Virus record (IMG/VR): IMGVR_UViG_3300006734_000014
Location: 1 to 42,444 of that record
DNA from: a virus
Reading direction: 5' to 3' (one strand)
Length of the DNA: 42,444 nt
Positions 36,729-42,444 of this stretch are shown one piece after another. The notes below the pieces were generated by a model. It searched no databases and had not been told where the DNA came from. It was given only the letters and a program-made list of their open reading frames with translations. Made by a program: the position numbers and the translations under genes. How positions within the stretch are numbered: position 1 is the first letter of the stretch; every line of letters starts with the position of its first letter.

Positions 36729-37450
36729 TCTCGACCATCGTTCGCAACCGTGGACGCCACATCTCATCTTGGGCCAACCAACTAATCCAGCTGGCTGAGC
36801 AAAACCCTGATGTGGTGTTCGACTTGTTTGTGTTCGAGAATGACTCAACGGATACAACAAAACAGGCTCTACTTGCTGTAGAGCCTTTACTCAACAAAAA
36901 ACTAAACAAGGTTGACATTCAAATCACCAACCTTGATTGGCCCTATTTTCATTCCGTTAAAGCAGAACAACGAGTTGACTACCTGGCACAAGCCAGGAAC
37001 AAAACATTGGATCGTGCACACGAGGTTTACAACCTCGCTACATATGACAAGGTGGTGTGCATTGAACCTGACATCAGCTATCACACGTTTGCAATCGGTA
37101 AACTTCTGTACACCGATCTTGATATTGCCTCTGGTTACAGCTTCCTTCCCCAGGGAATGGGCGTACCAGATTGGATCTATGACAGCTGGGCAACCCGAGT
37201 ACATCCAGAGGATAGTGAATACTTCGGCCCACACATTTCTGAACTGCCTGAGTGTTTGCCCGTAGCTTCTACTTTCAATTGTTTCTGCGTCTACCAAGCA
37301 CAACCATTTATTGACGGCGTCCGTTTCTCTGGTATCAACCCACGCACCAAAACCTGGGACTGCGACACAACCAACATCTGTTTTGAATTTGCAGATCGGG
37401 GATACGACAAAATTGGCATGTACAACATTGGCGTTCTCCATAAACCCTGA
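36716..37450 (+). CDS. CAP59/Anp1-like glycosyltransferase (second copy)
   Basis: The protein has 244 residues. VFENDSTDTTKQALLAVEPL, YLAQARNKTLDRAHEV, DKVVCIEPDISYHTFAIGKL and TFNCFCVYQAQPFIDGVRFSG follow the order of fungal CAP59/Anp1 transferases. It lies just after the ColD-like gene, overlapping its end by 13 bases. It shares FENDS with the transferase at 33652. It might transfer the dideoxy sugar made by gmd and the PLP enzyme, which is inference. Confidence 0.75.
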   Translation: MRALISTIVRNRGRHISSWANQLIQLAEQNPDVVFDLFVFENDSTDTTKQALLAVEPLLNKKLNKVDIQITNLDWPYFHSVKAEQRVDYLAQARNKTLDRAHEVYNLATYDKVVCIEPDISYHTFAIGKLLYTDLDIASGYSFLPQGMGVPDWIYDSWATRVHPEDSEYFGPHISELPECLPVASTFNCFCVYQAQPFIDGVRFSGINPRTKTWDCDTTNICFEFADRGYDKIGMYNIGVLHKP

Positions 37451-37452
37451 TC

Positions 37453-37484
37453 GGTTGACACACCTGCTATTGTTGAGTTAACCG
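37453..37484 (+). promoter_or_regulatory. Promoter candidate with a consensus -35 box
   Basis: TTGACA (37455-37460) is followed 17 bases later by TTAACC, a poor -10. CGGTT and AACCG at the outer ends form a possible stem. It would serve the small-gene cluster from 37499. Confidence 0.3.
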
Positions 37485-37498
37485 TATTGCGTACAAGT

Positions 37499-37699
37499 AT
37501 GTCTCTGCCAGAATATGAAGAAGCACTTCTGAAGGGTTACGAATTCCTCGAAAACCACAATCAGTTGCTGCATAGTTTACAGCTGTCCCGCATCAATGTT
37601 GATAATCACACCTATACTGAGAACACCCAAGGAATCGGAAATGAGCCTCTCCAGCCAAGTGAAGGAATCGGTCAACCAGGCAGCGGAGAACCTGCGTGA
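37499..37699 (+). CDS. Small hypothetical protein
   Basis: From ATG 37499 it has 66 residues: SLPEYEEALLKGYEFLENHN, then QLLHSLQLSRINVDNH and a Gly/Pro/Gln-rich end. The first half is one long helix. It overlaps the next gene by 59 bases in another frame, as do several genes in this cluster. Function is unknown. Confidence 0.5.
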   Translation: MSLPEYEEALLKGYEFLENHNQLLHSLQLSRINVDNHTYTENTQGIGNEPLQPSEGIGQPGSGEPA

Positions 37700-37841
37700 T
37701 GCGCTTGCGTTTGCTGCACGCGGCGAACATCCCATTGTGATCAGCATGCTTTCTGATATGCTGACCAGGCTTGACTCCTTGGAGCAGATGGATGAGTTCA
37801 TGGAGAAATTCAGCGGTGCCGCAAGCAAGTCGCAAGGCTAG
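37641..37841 (+). CDS. Small helical protein found in many cyanophages (SSQVKESVNQAAENLRDAL type)
   Basis: From ATG 37641 it has 66 residues. SLSSQVKESVNQAAENLRDA is followed by FAARGEHPIVISMLSDMLTR and LDSLEQMDEFMEKF. This two- to three-helix protein, with the AARxERP- or AARGEHP-like turn, recurs in cyanopodo- and cyanosiphophages. I do not know its role. A frame start at 37596 is less likely. Confidence 0.7.
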   Translation: MSLSSQVKESVNQAAENLRDALAFAARGEHPIVISMLSDMLTRLDSLEQMDEFMEKFSGAASKSQG

Positions 37842-38034
37842 ACAACCGACAGAACAAGAACGACTAGAAGAATACTTCTGGAAGTTACAGGGCATGATTC
37901 CCATGCCCCCTAAGAATTGGGCTGCAAATGCTAAGCCATGTAGGTGGGCTAAAATACTAGAAGAACGTAAGAACAATCCCGATGGCTCAGGAGAGCGGGA
38001 AGTACACGAAACCGGGCCTTCGGGAAAAGATTAA
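37816..38034 (+). CDS. Small conserved protein (FWKLQGMIPMPPKNWAAN type)
   Basis: GTG 37816 lies inside the end of the previous gene and gives 72 residues. QERLEEYFWKLQGMIPMPPK and NWAANAKPCRWAKILEERK form the conserved part, and the sequence after about residue 55 lies over the next gene and looks accidental. The pattern is familiar from other cyanophages. Function is unknown. Confidence 0.6.
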   Translation: MPQASRKARQPTEQERLEEYFWKLQGMIPMPPKNWAANAKPCRWAKILEERKNNPDGSGEREVHETGPSGKD

Positions 38035-38266
38035 AGACCGTGTGATGGCTGGCTCCAAGGGTGGCAAACCCGGTCAGTGGTCTGCACGTAAAGCTCAGAT
38101 TGTTGCCCGTGAGTATGAAGAAGCGGGTGGCGGATACAAGGGCGGCAAAGGTGAGAAGCAGAAGTCCCTGGAGAAATGGGGCAAAGAGAAGTGGATGACA
38201 AAGGACGAGTACGAAAAACGCAGCAAAGCTAAAGCTGCAGCCAAAAAGTACAAGGATAGTAAGTGA
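37982..38266 (+). CDS. DUF5872-like basic protein
   Basis: The 94-residue protein reads ESGKYTKPGLREKIKDRVMA, then GSKGGKPGQWSARKAQIVAR and SLEKWGKEKWMTKDEYEKRS. These are the hallmarks of the DUF5872 family found in large DNA viruses and phages. It is strongly basic and may bind DNA or a virion surface. Its stop overlaps the next ATG (TGATG), and that gene is of similar type. Confidence 0.8.
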   Translation: MAQESGKYTKPGLREKIKDRVMAGSKGGKPGQWSARKAQIVAREYEEAGGGYKGGKGEKQKSLEKWGKEKWMTKDEYEKRSKAKAAAKKYKDSK

Positions 38267-38469
38267 TGGCAGACAAGGCTATACAGAAGGGATATACCAA
38301 GCGGTACCTACCAGAGAAAGCCTGGGCCTCTCTGTCCAAAGAAGAGCGTACGGAGACCGACCAGAAGAAGCGAAAAGCCAGCCGCGAGGGTAAACAGTTT
38401 GTTCCTAACACTGAGCGTGCCAAGAAAGCTGGTCGCGCGGCACGTCGCTACAAAGAATCCAAGTCATGA
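38266..38469 (+). CDS. Small basic protein (KRYLPEKAWASLS type)
   Basis: ATG 38266 gives 67 residues: KGYTKRYLPEKAWASLSKEE, then a Lys/Arg-rich middle and FVPNTERAKKAGRAARRY. It is coupled to the DUF5872-like gene by TGATG. The YVPNT or FVPNT plus AGRAAR ending occurs in similar small viral proteins. Function unknown, DNA binding likely from charge. Confidence 0.7.
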   Translation: MADKAIQKGYTKRYLPEKAWASLSKEERTETDQKKRKASREGKQFVPNTERAKKAGRAARRYKESKS

Positions 38470-38481
38470 TATCCTGACAAA

Positions 38482-38555
38482 CGGAGCAATACCGCTCTGG
38501 GACTAATAGTCGAACAGTCCCTAACTGTTACGAACGTAGTGCTTCGCAACAAGTT
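38482..38555 (+). ncRNA. Structured leader RNA candidate with three stem-loops
   Basis: Three stem-loops follow closely: CGGAGC/GCTCTG (38482-38499), GGGACT/AGTCCC (38499-38521, six exact pairs, 11-base loop), and AACT-GTT-CGAA with TTCG-AAC-AGTT (38523-38555, about eleven pairs with one mismatch and one bulge). A terminator follows 20 bases later, just before a start codon. The sequence codes for nothing. The layout resembles an attenuator or riboswitch leader. I could not match it to a known class. Confidence 0.5.
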
Positions 38556-38574
38556 GAGTAGGTAGGAAGTTATG

Positions 38575-38602
38575 ATCCCGGTTTAGTACACCGGGATTTT
38601 TT
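38575..38602 (+). terminator. Rho-independent terminator directly before a start codon
   Basis: ATCCCGG (38575-38581) pairs with CCGGGAT (38591-38597) around nine bases, then TTTTTT. The GTG of the next gene begins one base after this tract. Confidence 0.85.
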
Positions 38603-39280
38603 GTGACTACTCTTGTCGCCAACGTACCTCCAGTCAAAGTCTGGGTACGTCGCGAGTATCTACGTGACCTACGTGATGGACACGGTGAGTACACGCCAGG
38701 TTATTGGGTGACGTGCAAGTCCTTGACAGGACGTGCCCTCTACTTTGAAACTTACCTTACGGCCTATGGTGCGTTATACGACAAGCTTCCCATCAGCGCG
38801 TTTCTTGCCTGGGATTCTGACCACCCAGACAAGCCTGTAGCACCTACACCAGACCTGGAGCTAACCGACCTGCAGTTCTGGAATGGGTTCGATACAGGTC
38901 TGACCGTAATCGAAAAGAACCTCATTTATAACATGGAGTTCCAGGTGATGACCCGCAGTGCCGGGATCATGACTGGCGAGTACCTCTTTACGATTGATAA
39001 CTACCACCCTCACCGCAACGAACCAGACTTTTACTTTGCTGAGTTTCCAGACGAGCACAAGTCCCACAACATTGTGGCCCTGTCAAATGGACAGATTGGT
39101 GCCTACCCAAACAACAGGTGCCGCATGGTTGACCCATCGCTTAGCAACCACAACCTCAAAACACCAGACTTTAAGGTATCAACAAGATACTTTGACGTAG
39201 AACACGCCCCCAAATGGGGTCGTCTTGGAGAATGTGATGATTACTTTTGGAAGACACCAAACGAGAAAGATGTACAATAA
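38603..39280 (+). CDS. Conserved hypothetical phage protein
   Basis: From GTG 38603 the protein has 225 residues: VKVWVRREYLRDLRDGHGEY, then ALYFETYLTAYGALYDKLPI and DNYHPHRNEPDFYFAEFPDE. It is rich in Tyr, His and Asp, with no membrane segment. The same opening (VWVRREYLRDL) is known to me from other cyanophage hypothetical proteins. The start is flush with a terminator, so it is either made from its own transcript past that terminator or is under attenuation. Confidence 0.7.
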   Translation: MTTLVANVPPVKVWVRREYLRDLRDGHGEYTPGYWVTCKSLTGRALYFETYLTAYGALYDKLPISAFLAWDSDHPDKPVAPTPDLELTDLQFWNGFDTGLTVIEKNLIYNMEFQVMTRSAGIMTGEYLFTIDNYHPHRNEPDFYFAEFPDEHKSHNIVALSNGQIGAYPNNRCRMVDPSLSNHNLKTPDFKVSTRYFDVEHAPKWGRLGECDDYFWKTPNEKDVQ

Positions 39281-39313
39281 ACAAGTCCCCCCTCTCTTTT
39301 GATGGGGCTAAGT

Positions 39314-39327
39314 CCTGGTGCACCAGG
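39314..39327. repeat. 14-bp perfect palindrome upstream of the tRNA
   Basis: CCTGGTGCACCAGG is an exact palindrome in the 100-base gap before tRNA-Pro. It has no loop, so it suits a protein site or a recombination site more than an RNA hairpin. Confidence 0.45.
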
Positions 39328-39382
39328 CCGCCAGTGTTCAGGTCCGTCATTGGTTACGGGCAGCCTGTTCTGCTGGTGTCAA

Positions 39383-39454
39383 CGGGGATTAGCTCAGAGG
39401 CAGAGCGTTGCGTTTGGGACGCAAAAGCCGTAGGTTCGACTCCTACATCTCCGA
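39383..39454 (+). tRNA. tRNA-Pro (anticodon UGG)
   Basis: A full cloverleaf can be drawn. The acceptor is CGGGGAT with ATCTCCG (one G-U), the D stem GCTC/GAGC with a seven-base loop, and the anticodon stem TTGCG/CGCAA with loop TTTGGGA (anticodon TGG). The variable loop has five bases. The T stem is GTAGG/CCTAC with loop TTCGACT, and the discriminator is A. CCA is not encoded. It reads the CCA and CCG codons of Pro. The D-loop is short and lacks the usual GG. Confidence 0.9.
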
Positions 39455-39506
39455 TATCAAGAATCCCAATAAATTAGGTATATTAAGAATACGAATAAAG
39501 CCATGA

Positions 39507-39851
39507 ATGCCGTTCAAAGACCCAGACAAGAATAGAGAATATCAACTTGAGTGGTATCACAACAACAAGAAGCGTCTTGGATCTAACCTCAAAAAAAGGC
39601 GGACTGATAATCGCAATCTGATTGATGCTTACAAGGAAGAGATTGGTTGCTCTTGCAATCTATGTGGAGCTATTGATCATCCCGTAGCTTTTGATTTTCA
39701 CCATATCAATCACGAAGAAAAAGAATATACCGTTTCAAAGATGGCAGGGTACAAATGGGAACGCATTCAAAAAGAGATTAATAAATGCGTAATGGTATGT
39801 GCCATCTGCCATCGCAAATTGCACAAAGGACTTCTTTGTTTATTGACCTAG
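39507..39851 (+). CDS. HNH-like endonuclease next to the tRNA
   Basis: The 114-residue protein reads YKEEIGCSCNLCGAIDHPVA, then FDFHHINHEEKEY and CVMVCAICHRKLHKG: two Cys pairs and the FDFHH histidines of a small zinc HNH nuclease. It begins PFKDPDKNREYQLEWY, a helical basic lead as in the HNH gene at 14026. Location beside a tRNA is typical for mobile endonucleases. It meets dps tail to tail, with a four-base overlap. Confidence 0.8.
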   Translation: MPFKDPDKNREYQLEWYHNNKKRLGSNLKKRRTDNRNLIDAYKEEIGCSCNLCGAIDHPVAFDFHHINHEEKEYTVSKMAGYKWERIQKEINKCVMVCAICHRKLHKGLLCLLT

Positions 39852-40411
39852 CTACTACGAAGAGTCGCTTTAATCTGCCAAGCAGCTTTGAAGGCTTGGC
39901 CACAGAGATCAGCCATGTAGTTCTGGATATCAATAGCACCCACCTTGGCAGCAATAGGCTCCAGCTTTTTGGTCTTCATGCCTAGCTCTTCTAAGTTCTT
40001 GTAGTACACAGCGAGCTGGTCGGTACCTTTGTAGCTGGTAACATGCTGGATACCAGAACCGGCATCGGCTAGCCCCCTGGCGCACATGGGCATCAGGTAG
40101 TCCATGCTGCGAATGAATTCACCGAGCGTATCGAACTGAGTCTGATGAGCTTCGTACTGGTCTTTAAGGAATGCGTGCACCCCAAGGAAGTTGCCCCCCT
40201 CGTAGTTCAGGTGAATGAGATGGGCTTGTGTCTGAAGTTCCTTGAGGTAGGAACAGAGGGAGATGCACTGCTGGATGAAGGCACCAACATCACTACCCTT
40301 TGACTTAGCAGGAGCTTTTGGCTTGGCCTGTGGCTCAGGAGTCACCACCTTCTGGGGTAGTTCTACCCCCATTTGGGGTGGTTGTTGTGTCTGAGGACCA
40401 GGGGTATACAT
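39848..40411 (-). CDS. dps: Dps-like ferritin (DNA protection)
   Basis: The protein has 187 residues. After a 40-residue Pro/Lys-rich tail comes a ferritin-like four-helix domain. The key residues have the exact Dps spacing: His67, His79 (+12), Asp94 (+15) and Glu98 (+4), in HLIHLNYEGGNF, HAFLKDQYEAH and FDTLGEFIRSMD. Dps forms a 12-mer that oxidises iron and shields DNA. Phage copies may protect DNA under oxidative light stress. Met and Tyr residues in the second half suit the helical bundle. The Lys/Pro tail may contact DNA. Confidence 0.85.
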   Translation of the reverse strand: MYTPGPQTQQPPQMGVELPQKVVTPEPQAKPKAPAKSKGSDVGAFIQQCISLCSYLKELQTQAHLIHLNYEGGNFLGVHAFLKDQYEAHQTQFDTLGEFIRSMDYLMPMCARGLADAGSGIQHVTSYKGTDQLAVYYKNLEELGMKTKKLEPIAAKVGAIDIQNYMADLCGQAFKAAWQIKATLRSS

Positions 40412-40437
40412 AACTTTTTGTCAATAGGACCAGTTTA

Positions 40438-41757
40438 TCAGAGGCTGATTTCTTCCCAGTCGATTGATGCATAGGCATCATCGCCCGCATTTTTAGCTTC
40501 CATCGTGACAGTAAAGATCTCTGGAGTATTTGTCAGACCATTACGACGCAGCTGAAACTGAAAGAGTGCAGCCTTAAGGATGTCTATAGGGTTTGTGCTT
40601 TGAGTTGTAGAAGACACATAACCCTTGGCTAAGGTGACTCCACCACTAATTGTTTCACCACTGAGGTTGTACTCCACAGCAGAATCAGAACCAGCACTGG
40701 TCCAGGTACCACCAGAGATTGTGCCTCCTTGCCGGAGACGCCATTCAAAGTATGCATTATTACCCACGCCAAGGATACTAGCTGCCGTTGGAATAACTAC
40801 AGCATCAAGTCGGTCAGGCGATGTCTTGAGTCTGATGGAAGCAATGGGATACTGAACACCAGTAGCAGTCAGATCCCTTGGAGTCGAGACAGGTGTGCCA
40901 ATTGCACGTTGCTTGCCCCGCAGTTCATACCCACCTTCTGAGAGGACAGTAGAACAAATTTGTTTTAGTGTGCTGCTACTTGACGTAGCAGACAAGTTTT
41001 CAATTTCATAACGCAAGGGAAGCGTTGCTGTAGTGATGTAAGTTGAGGTAATAAAATTAGCGTGATGGAACGAATGACAGTGTACGAGTTCACCGTTAAT
41101 AACAAACCCCATACGTACTGTGCCAAGGCCTAACCATTCAATGTCCATCCAGAAAATTTGAGCTTTGGTGATATCAAGGGTATAACCAGATGGTCCTTTG
41201 CCATCTAACTTATCTACATTCCAATTGGTTTGGTTGATTGTTGTTTCAGCTACAGAACCAGTAACAGAGTTGCGTTCAACAAAGCTAAGGGTTGATCCAC
41301 TGAGTTGAACATAAAGACCATTGTCATCATTGAAGTAACCAACCCGCTGCCTCAAGTTGTCCTTGGCAGGTGACATCACAAAGGTGGACATGATCAACAA
41401 GGACTTCCCTGGTTGATACGAGAAGACTTGCTGGGTTTCCCTGGTGACATAAGCACCAGATGTCGTAGAAACATTCAGTTCAACAAGACCTTGATTTGCA
41501 TTGAAGGTTGCATCAGAACTAACCCCTGTTGCCGTTGCCCAAAGTCCGTTGTCTTGATAGCGATGACTGGAATCAAATAAAGTAAGAGGTTCAGAAACAC
41601 GAGCACGACCAAAGGCATCACCTGCGGGTGTACCAGCTGTGGTGACAATGACAGGACGTTCAGGGAAACTTGTTACTTCTAAAGGCTGACCACTACAAGT
41701 CTGCGTCTTGACTACTTCATATAAAAGAGGCTCATCTGCTTCTCTATAAATAGGCAT
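40438..41757 (-). CDS. Virion surface protein, lectin-like beta fold
   Basis: The 439-residue protein contains DAFGRARVSEPLTLFDSSHR and YQDNGLWATATGVSSDATF, then a beta-sandwich region with VYFNDD-like and MDIEWLGLGTVRMGFVINGE motifs. A protein with this FGRxRVSEPxTLFDSxHRY opening is widespread in marine phages and in cyanophages, and probably is an appendage or fibre-like protein. The C-terminal end has many Ser/Thr strands. No enzyme motif was found. Confidence 0.75.
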   Translation of the reverse strand: MPIYREADEPLLYEVVKTQTCSGQPLEVTSFPERPVIVTTAGTPAGDAFGRARVSEPLTLFDSSHRYQDNGLWATATGVSSDATFNANQGLVELNVSTTSGAYVTRETQQVFSYQPGKSLLIMSTFVMSPAKDNLRQRVGYFNDDNGLYVQLSGSTLSFVERNSVTGSVAETTINQTNWNVDKLDGKGPSGYTLDITKAQIFWMDIEWLGLGTVRMGFVINGELVHCHSFHHANFITSTYITTATLPLRYEIENLSATSSSSTLKQICSTVLSEGGYELRGKQRAIGTPVSTPRDLTATGVQYPIASIRLKTSPDRLDAVVIPTAASILGVGNNAYFEWRLRQGGTISGGTWTSAGSDSAVEYNLSGETISGGVTLAKGYVSSTTQSTNPIDILKAALFQFQLRRNGLTNTPEIFTVTMEAKNAGDDAYASIDWEEISL

Positions 41758-41762
41758 CGTAC

Positions 41763-41984
41763 TTAGCGCTTTTCTTTTATTATCTCAGTCCTCCACTTTG
41801 CATTGAGGTGACCGTAGTCCCTTGGCTCCGTAACAGCTACATCAGTAGTGCCGCAAACACCGCATTCACCTATGTGCATGGTGCTATAGGAATTCTTGGG
41901 ACCTACGTATTCTCCGTTTTTGTACCAAGCGCCATACTTAACGCCACAGTCATGACATATCCAACTGGGATATATAGGGTCCAT
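41763..41984 (-). CDS. Small zinc-ribbon protein
   Basis: The 73-residue protein has CHDCGVKYG (10-18) and CGVCGTTD (40-47), two CxxC pairs forming a zinc ribbon. Its stop lies close to the start of the virion protein gene and its start is coupled to the upstream gene. The fold could bind DNA or RNA, but no partner is evident. Confidence 0.65.
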   Translation of the reverse strand: MDPIYPSWICHDCGVKYGAWYKNGEYVGPKNSYSTMHIGECGVCGTTDVAVTEPRDYGHLNAKWRTEIIKEKR

Positions 41985-42295
41985 CAGTCGTCTGATAGGT
42001 GGTGATACCTAAGCATATCAACCAGTTCCTTGGCACGGTCGTATTCTTTCTTGACAGCCTCCATGTTTTCGTAAGCTGCAGCATAAAACGCTTTATAGAA
42101 CTCTTTGCCAGATAGTTCGTACTGATATTGAGCAAGCGTATCAGCAAAATGCTCTTGTGCTCTCTGGACCCACGTGTCCTTCAGGTCAGCCTTGGTGTAA
42201 ACATCTTTGCCTGATGTCATAGTTGGTTCACCATGATTGCTTTTATACCATTCTTGCCAGGCTTGTACAGCTTCGATTGGATCTGGTTCAGTCAT
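41984..42295 (-). CDS. Hypothetical helical protein
   Basis: ATG 42295 (103 residues) is chosen over a GTG at 42319 because the latter lies inside a terminator. The sequence DPIEAVQAWQEWYKSNHGEP is followed by a helical acidic body ending KKEYDRAKELVDML. It is coupled to the zinc-ribbon gene. It has no known motif. Confidence 0.6.
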   Translation of the reverse strand: MTEPDPIEAVQAWQEWYKSNHGEPTMTSGKDVYTKADLKDTWVQRAQEHFADTLAQYQYELSGKEFYKAFYAAAYENMEAVKKEYDRAKELVDMLRYHHLSDD

Positions 42296-42302
42296 GGTGT
42301 CA

Positions 42303-42332
42303 AATAAAAAGGCGCCCACTAATGTGGACGCC
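42303..42332 (-). terminator. Rho-independent terminator, minus strand
   Basis: GGCG-CCAC and GTGG-CGCC (with one mismatch pair) surround TAAT, followed on the minus strand by TTTTTATTTG. It ends the operon entering from the right edge. Confidence 0.8.
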
Positions 42333-42349
42333 CTAAGTCTAGTTGATAA

Positions 42350-42444
42350 TCAAGCTGTAATTGGAATGTTGGGATCCTGTAACAGTTGGATCTTACCGCT
42401 TTGAAGATCCTCGATGAACTGCAAACGATTGAAGTAATCGTCTC
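42350..42444 (-). CDS. C-terminal end of an unknown protein (partial)
   Basis: An open minus-strand frame runs in from the right edge and ends with DDYFNRLQFIEDLQSGKIQL and LQDPNIPITA before TGA. Only 31 residues are seen. It is followed by a good terminator, which supports its being a real gene end. Confidence 0.6.
   Translation of the reverse strand, partial: DDYFNRLQFIEDLQSGKIQLLQDPNIPITA

Noticed and set aside
38470-38602. tRNA or glutamine riboswitch in the structured leader
   Set aside because: No acceptor/T-arm arrangement and no match to the core bases of the glutamine riboswitch that I remember.
39247-39477. Plus-strand open frame across the tRNA
   Set aside because: It runs through the tRNA-Pro cloverleaf and has no start signal; chance open frame.
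1-42444. CRISPR array, insertion sequence, integrase
   Set aside because: No regularly spaced direct repeats, no transposase motif and no tyrosine or serine recombinase frame were seen.

Overview
The window is a piece of the genome of a tailed double-stranded DNA phage that infects a cyanobacterium (a cyanophage). It is cut at both ends: a reading frame runs in from base 1 and another runs out at base 42444. The host assignment rests on a high-light-inducible protein (Hli), an NblA-like phycobilisome-degradation protein, a phage-type S-adenosylmethionine decarboxylase (speD), and many small proteins that I recognise by pattern as recurring in cyanophages. No terminase, portal, DNA polymerase, integrase or psbA gene lies inside, so the phage family cannot be fixed from this window.

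Layout. 1-8612 (+): virion assembly genes, many joined by ATGA or TAATG overlaps and interrupted by an opposite-strand homing endonuclease (5344-5946). 8640-9347: a small HTH regulator (-) and an HNH endonuclease (+). 9358-13968 (+): a 1052-residue virion protein, two small basic proteins, a T4-type endolysin and the NblA-like protein. 14026-18173: an AT-rich HNH gene, then mostly minus-strand nucleotide and DNA metabolism (DUF3310, dCTP deaminase, Dam-family protein, HTH regulator). 18227-24207 (+): a Pro-rich membrane protein, two long tail fibres (the second with an S74 self-cleaving chaperone), small conserved proteins and a two-domain lysin. 24208-27062 (-): possible holin, small proteins, a structural protein and two HNH-like genes. 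27063-27312: a control region without genes, with a minus-strand terminator. 27313-33102 (-): replication operon (PD-(D/E)XK nuclease, small proteins, primase-helicase, speD, GT4 glycosyltransferase). 33155-37450: photosynthesis and surface-sugar island (33-aa membrane protein, hli, two CAP59-like glycosyltransferases, gmd and a ColD-like PLP enzyme). 37499-39851 (+): small basic proteins, a structured non-coding leader, a conserved hypothetical protein, tRNA-Pro(UGG) and an HNH gene. 39848-42444 (-): a Dps ferritin, a lectin-like virion protein and small proteins.

How it works together. Hli and its membrane partner would protect photosynthesis while NblA recycles phycobilisomes. SpeD feeds polyamine synthesis. 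The primase-helicase, nuclease and dCTP deaminase serve replication. Gmd and the ColD-like enzyme would make a GDP-deoxysugar that the glycosyltransferases could attach to the host surface or to virions. Two lysins and a candidate holin release progeny.

The most unusual signal is structural. At least eight genes have a perfect or near-perfect stem-loop whose 3' arm ends at, or within about five bases of, the start codon. The stem sequences are unrelated, so the shape and not the sequence seems to be kept. A further non-coding stretch (38482-38602) has three stem-loops and a terminator directly in front of a start codon, like an attenuator.
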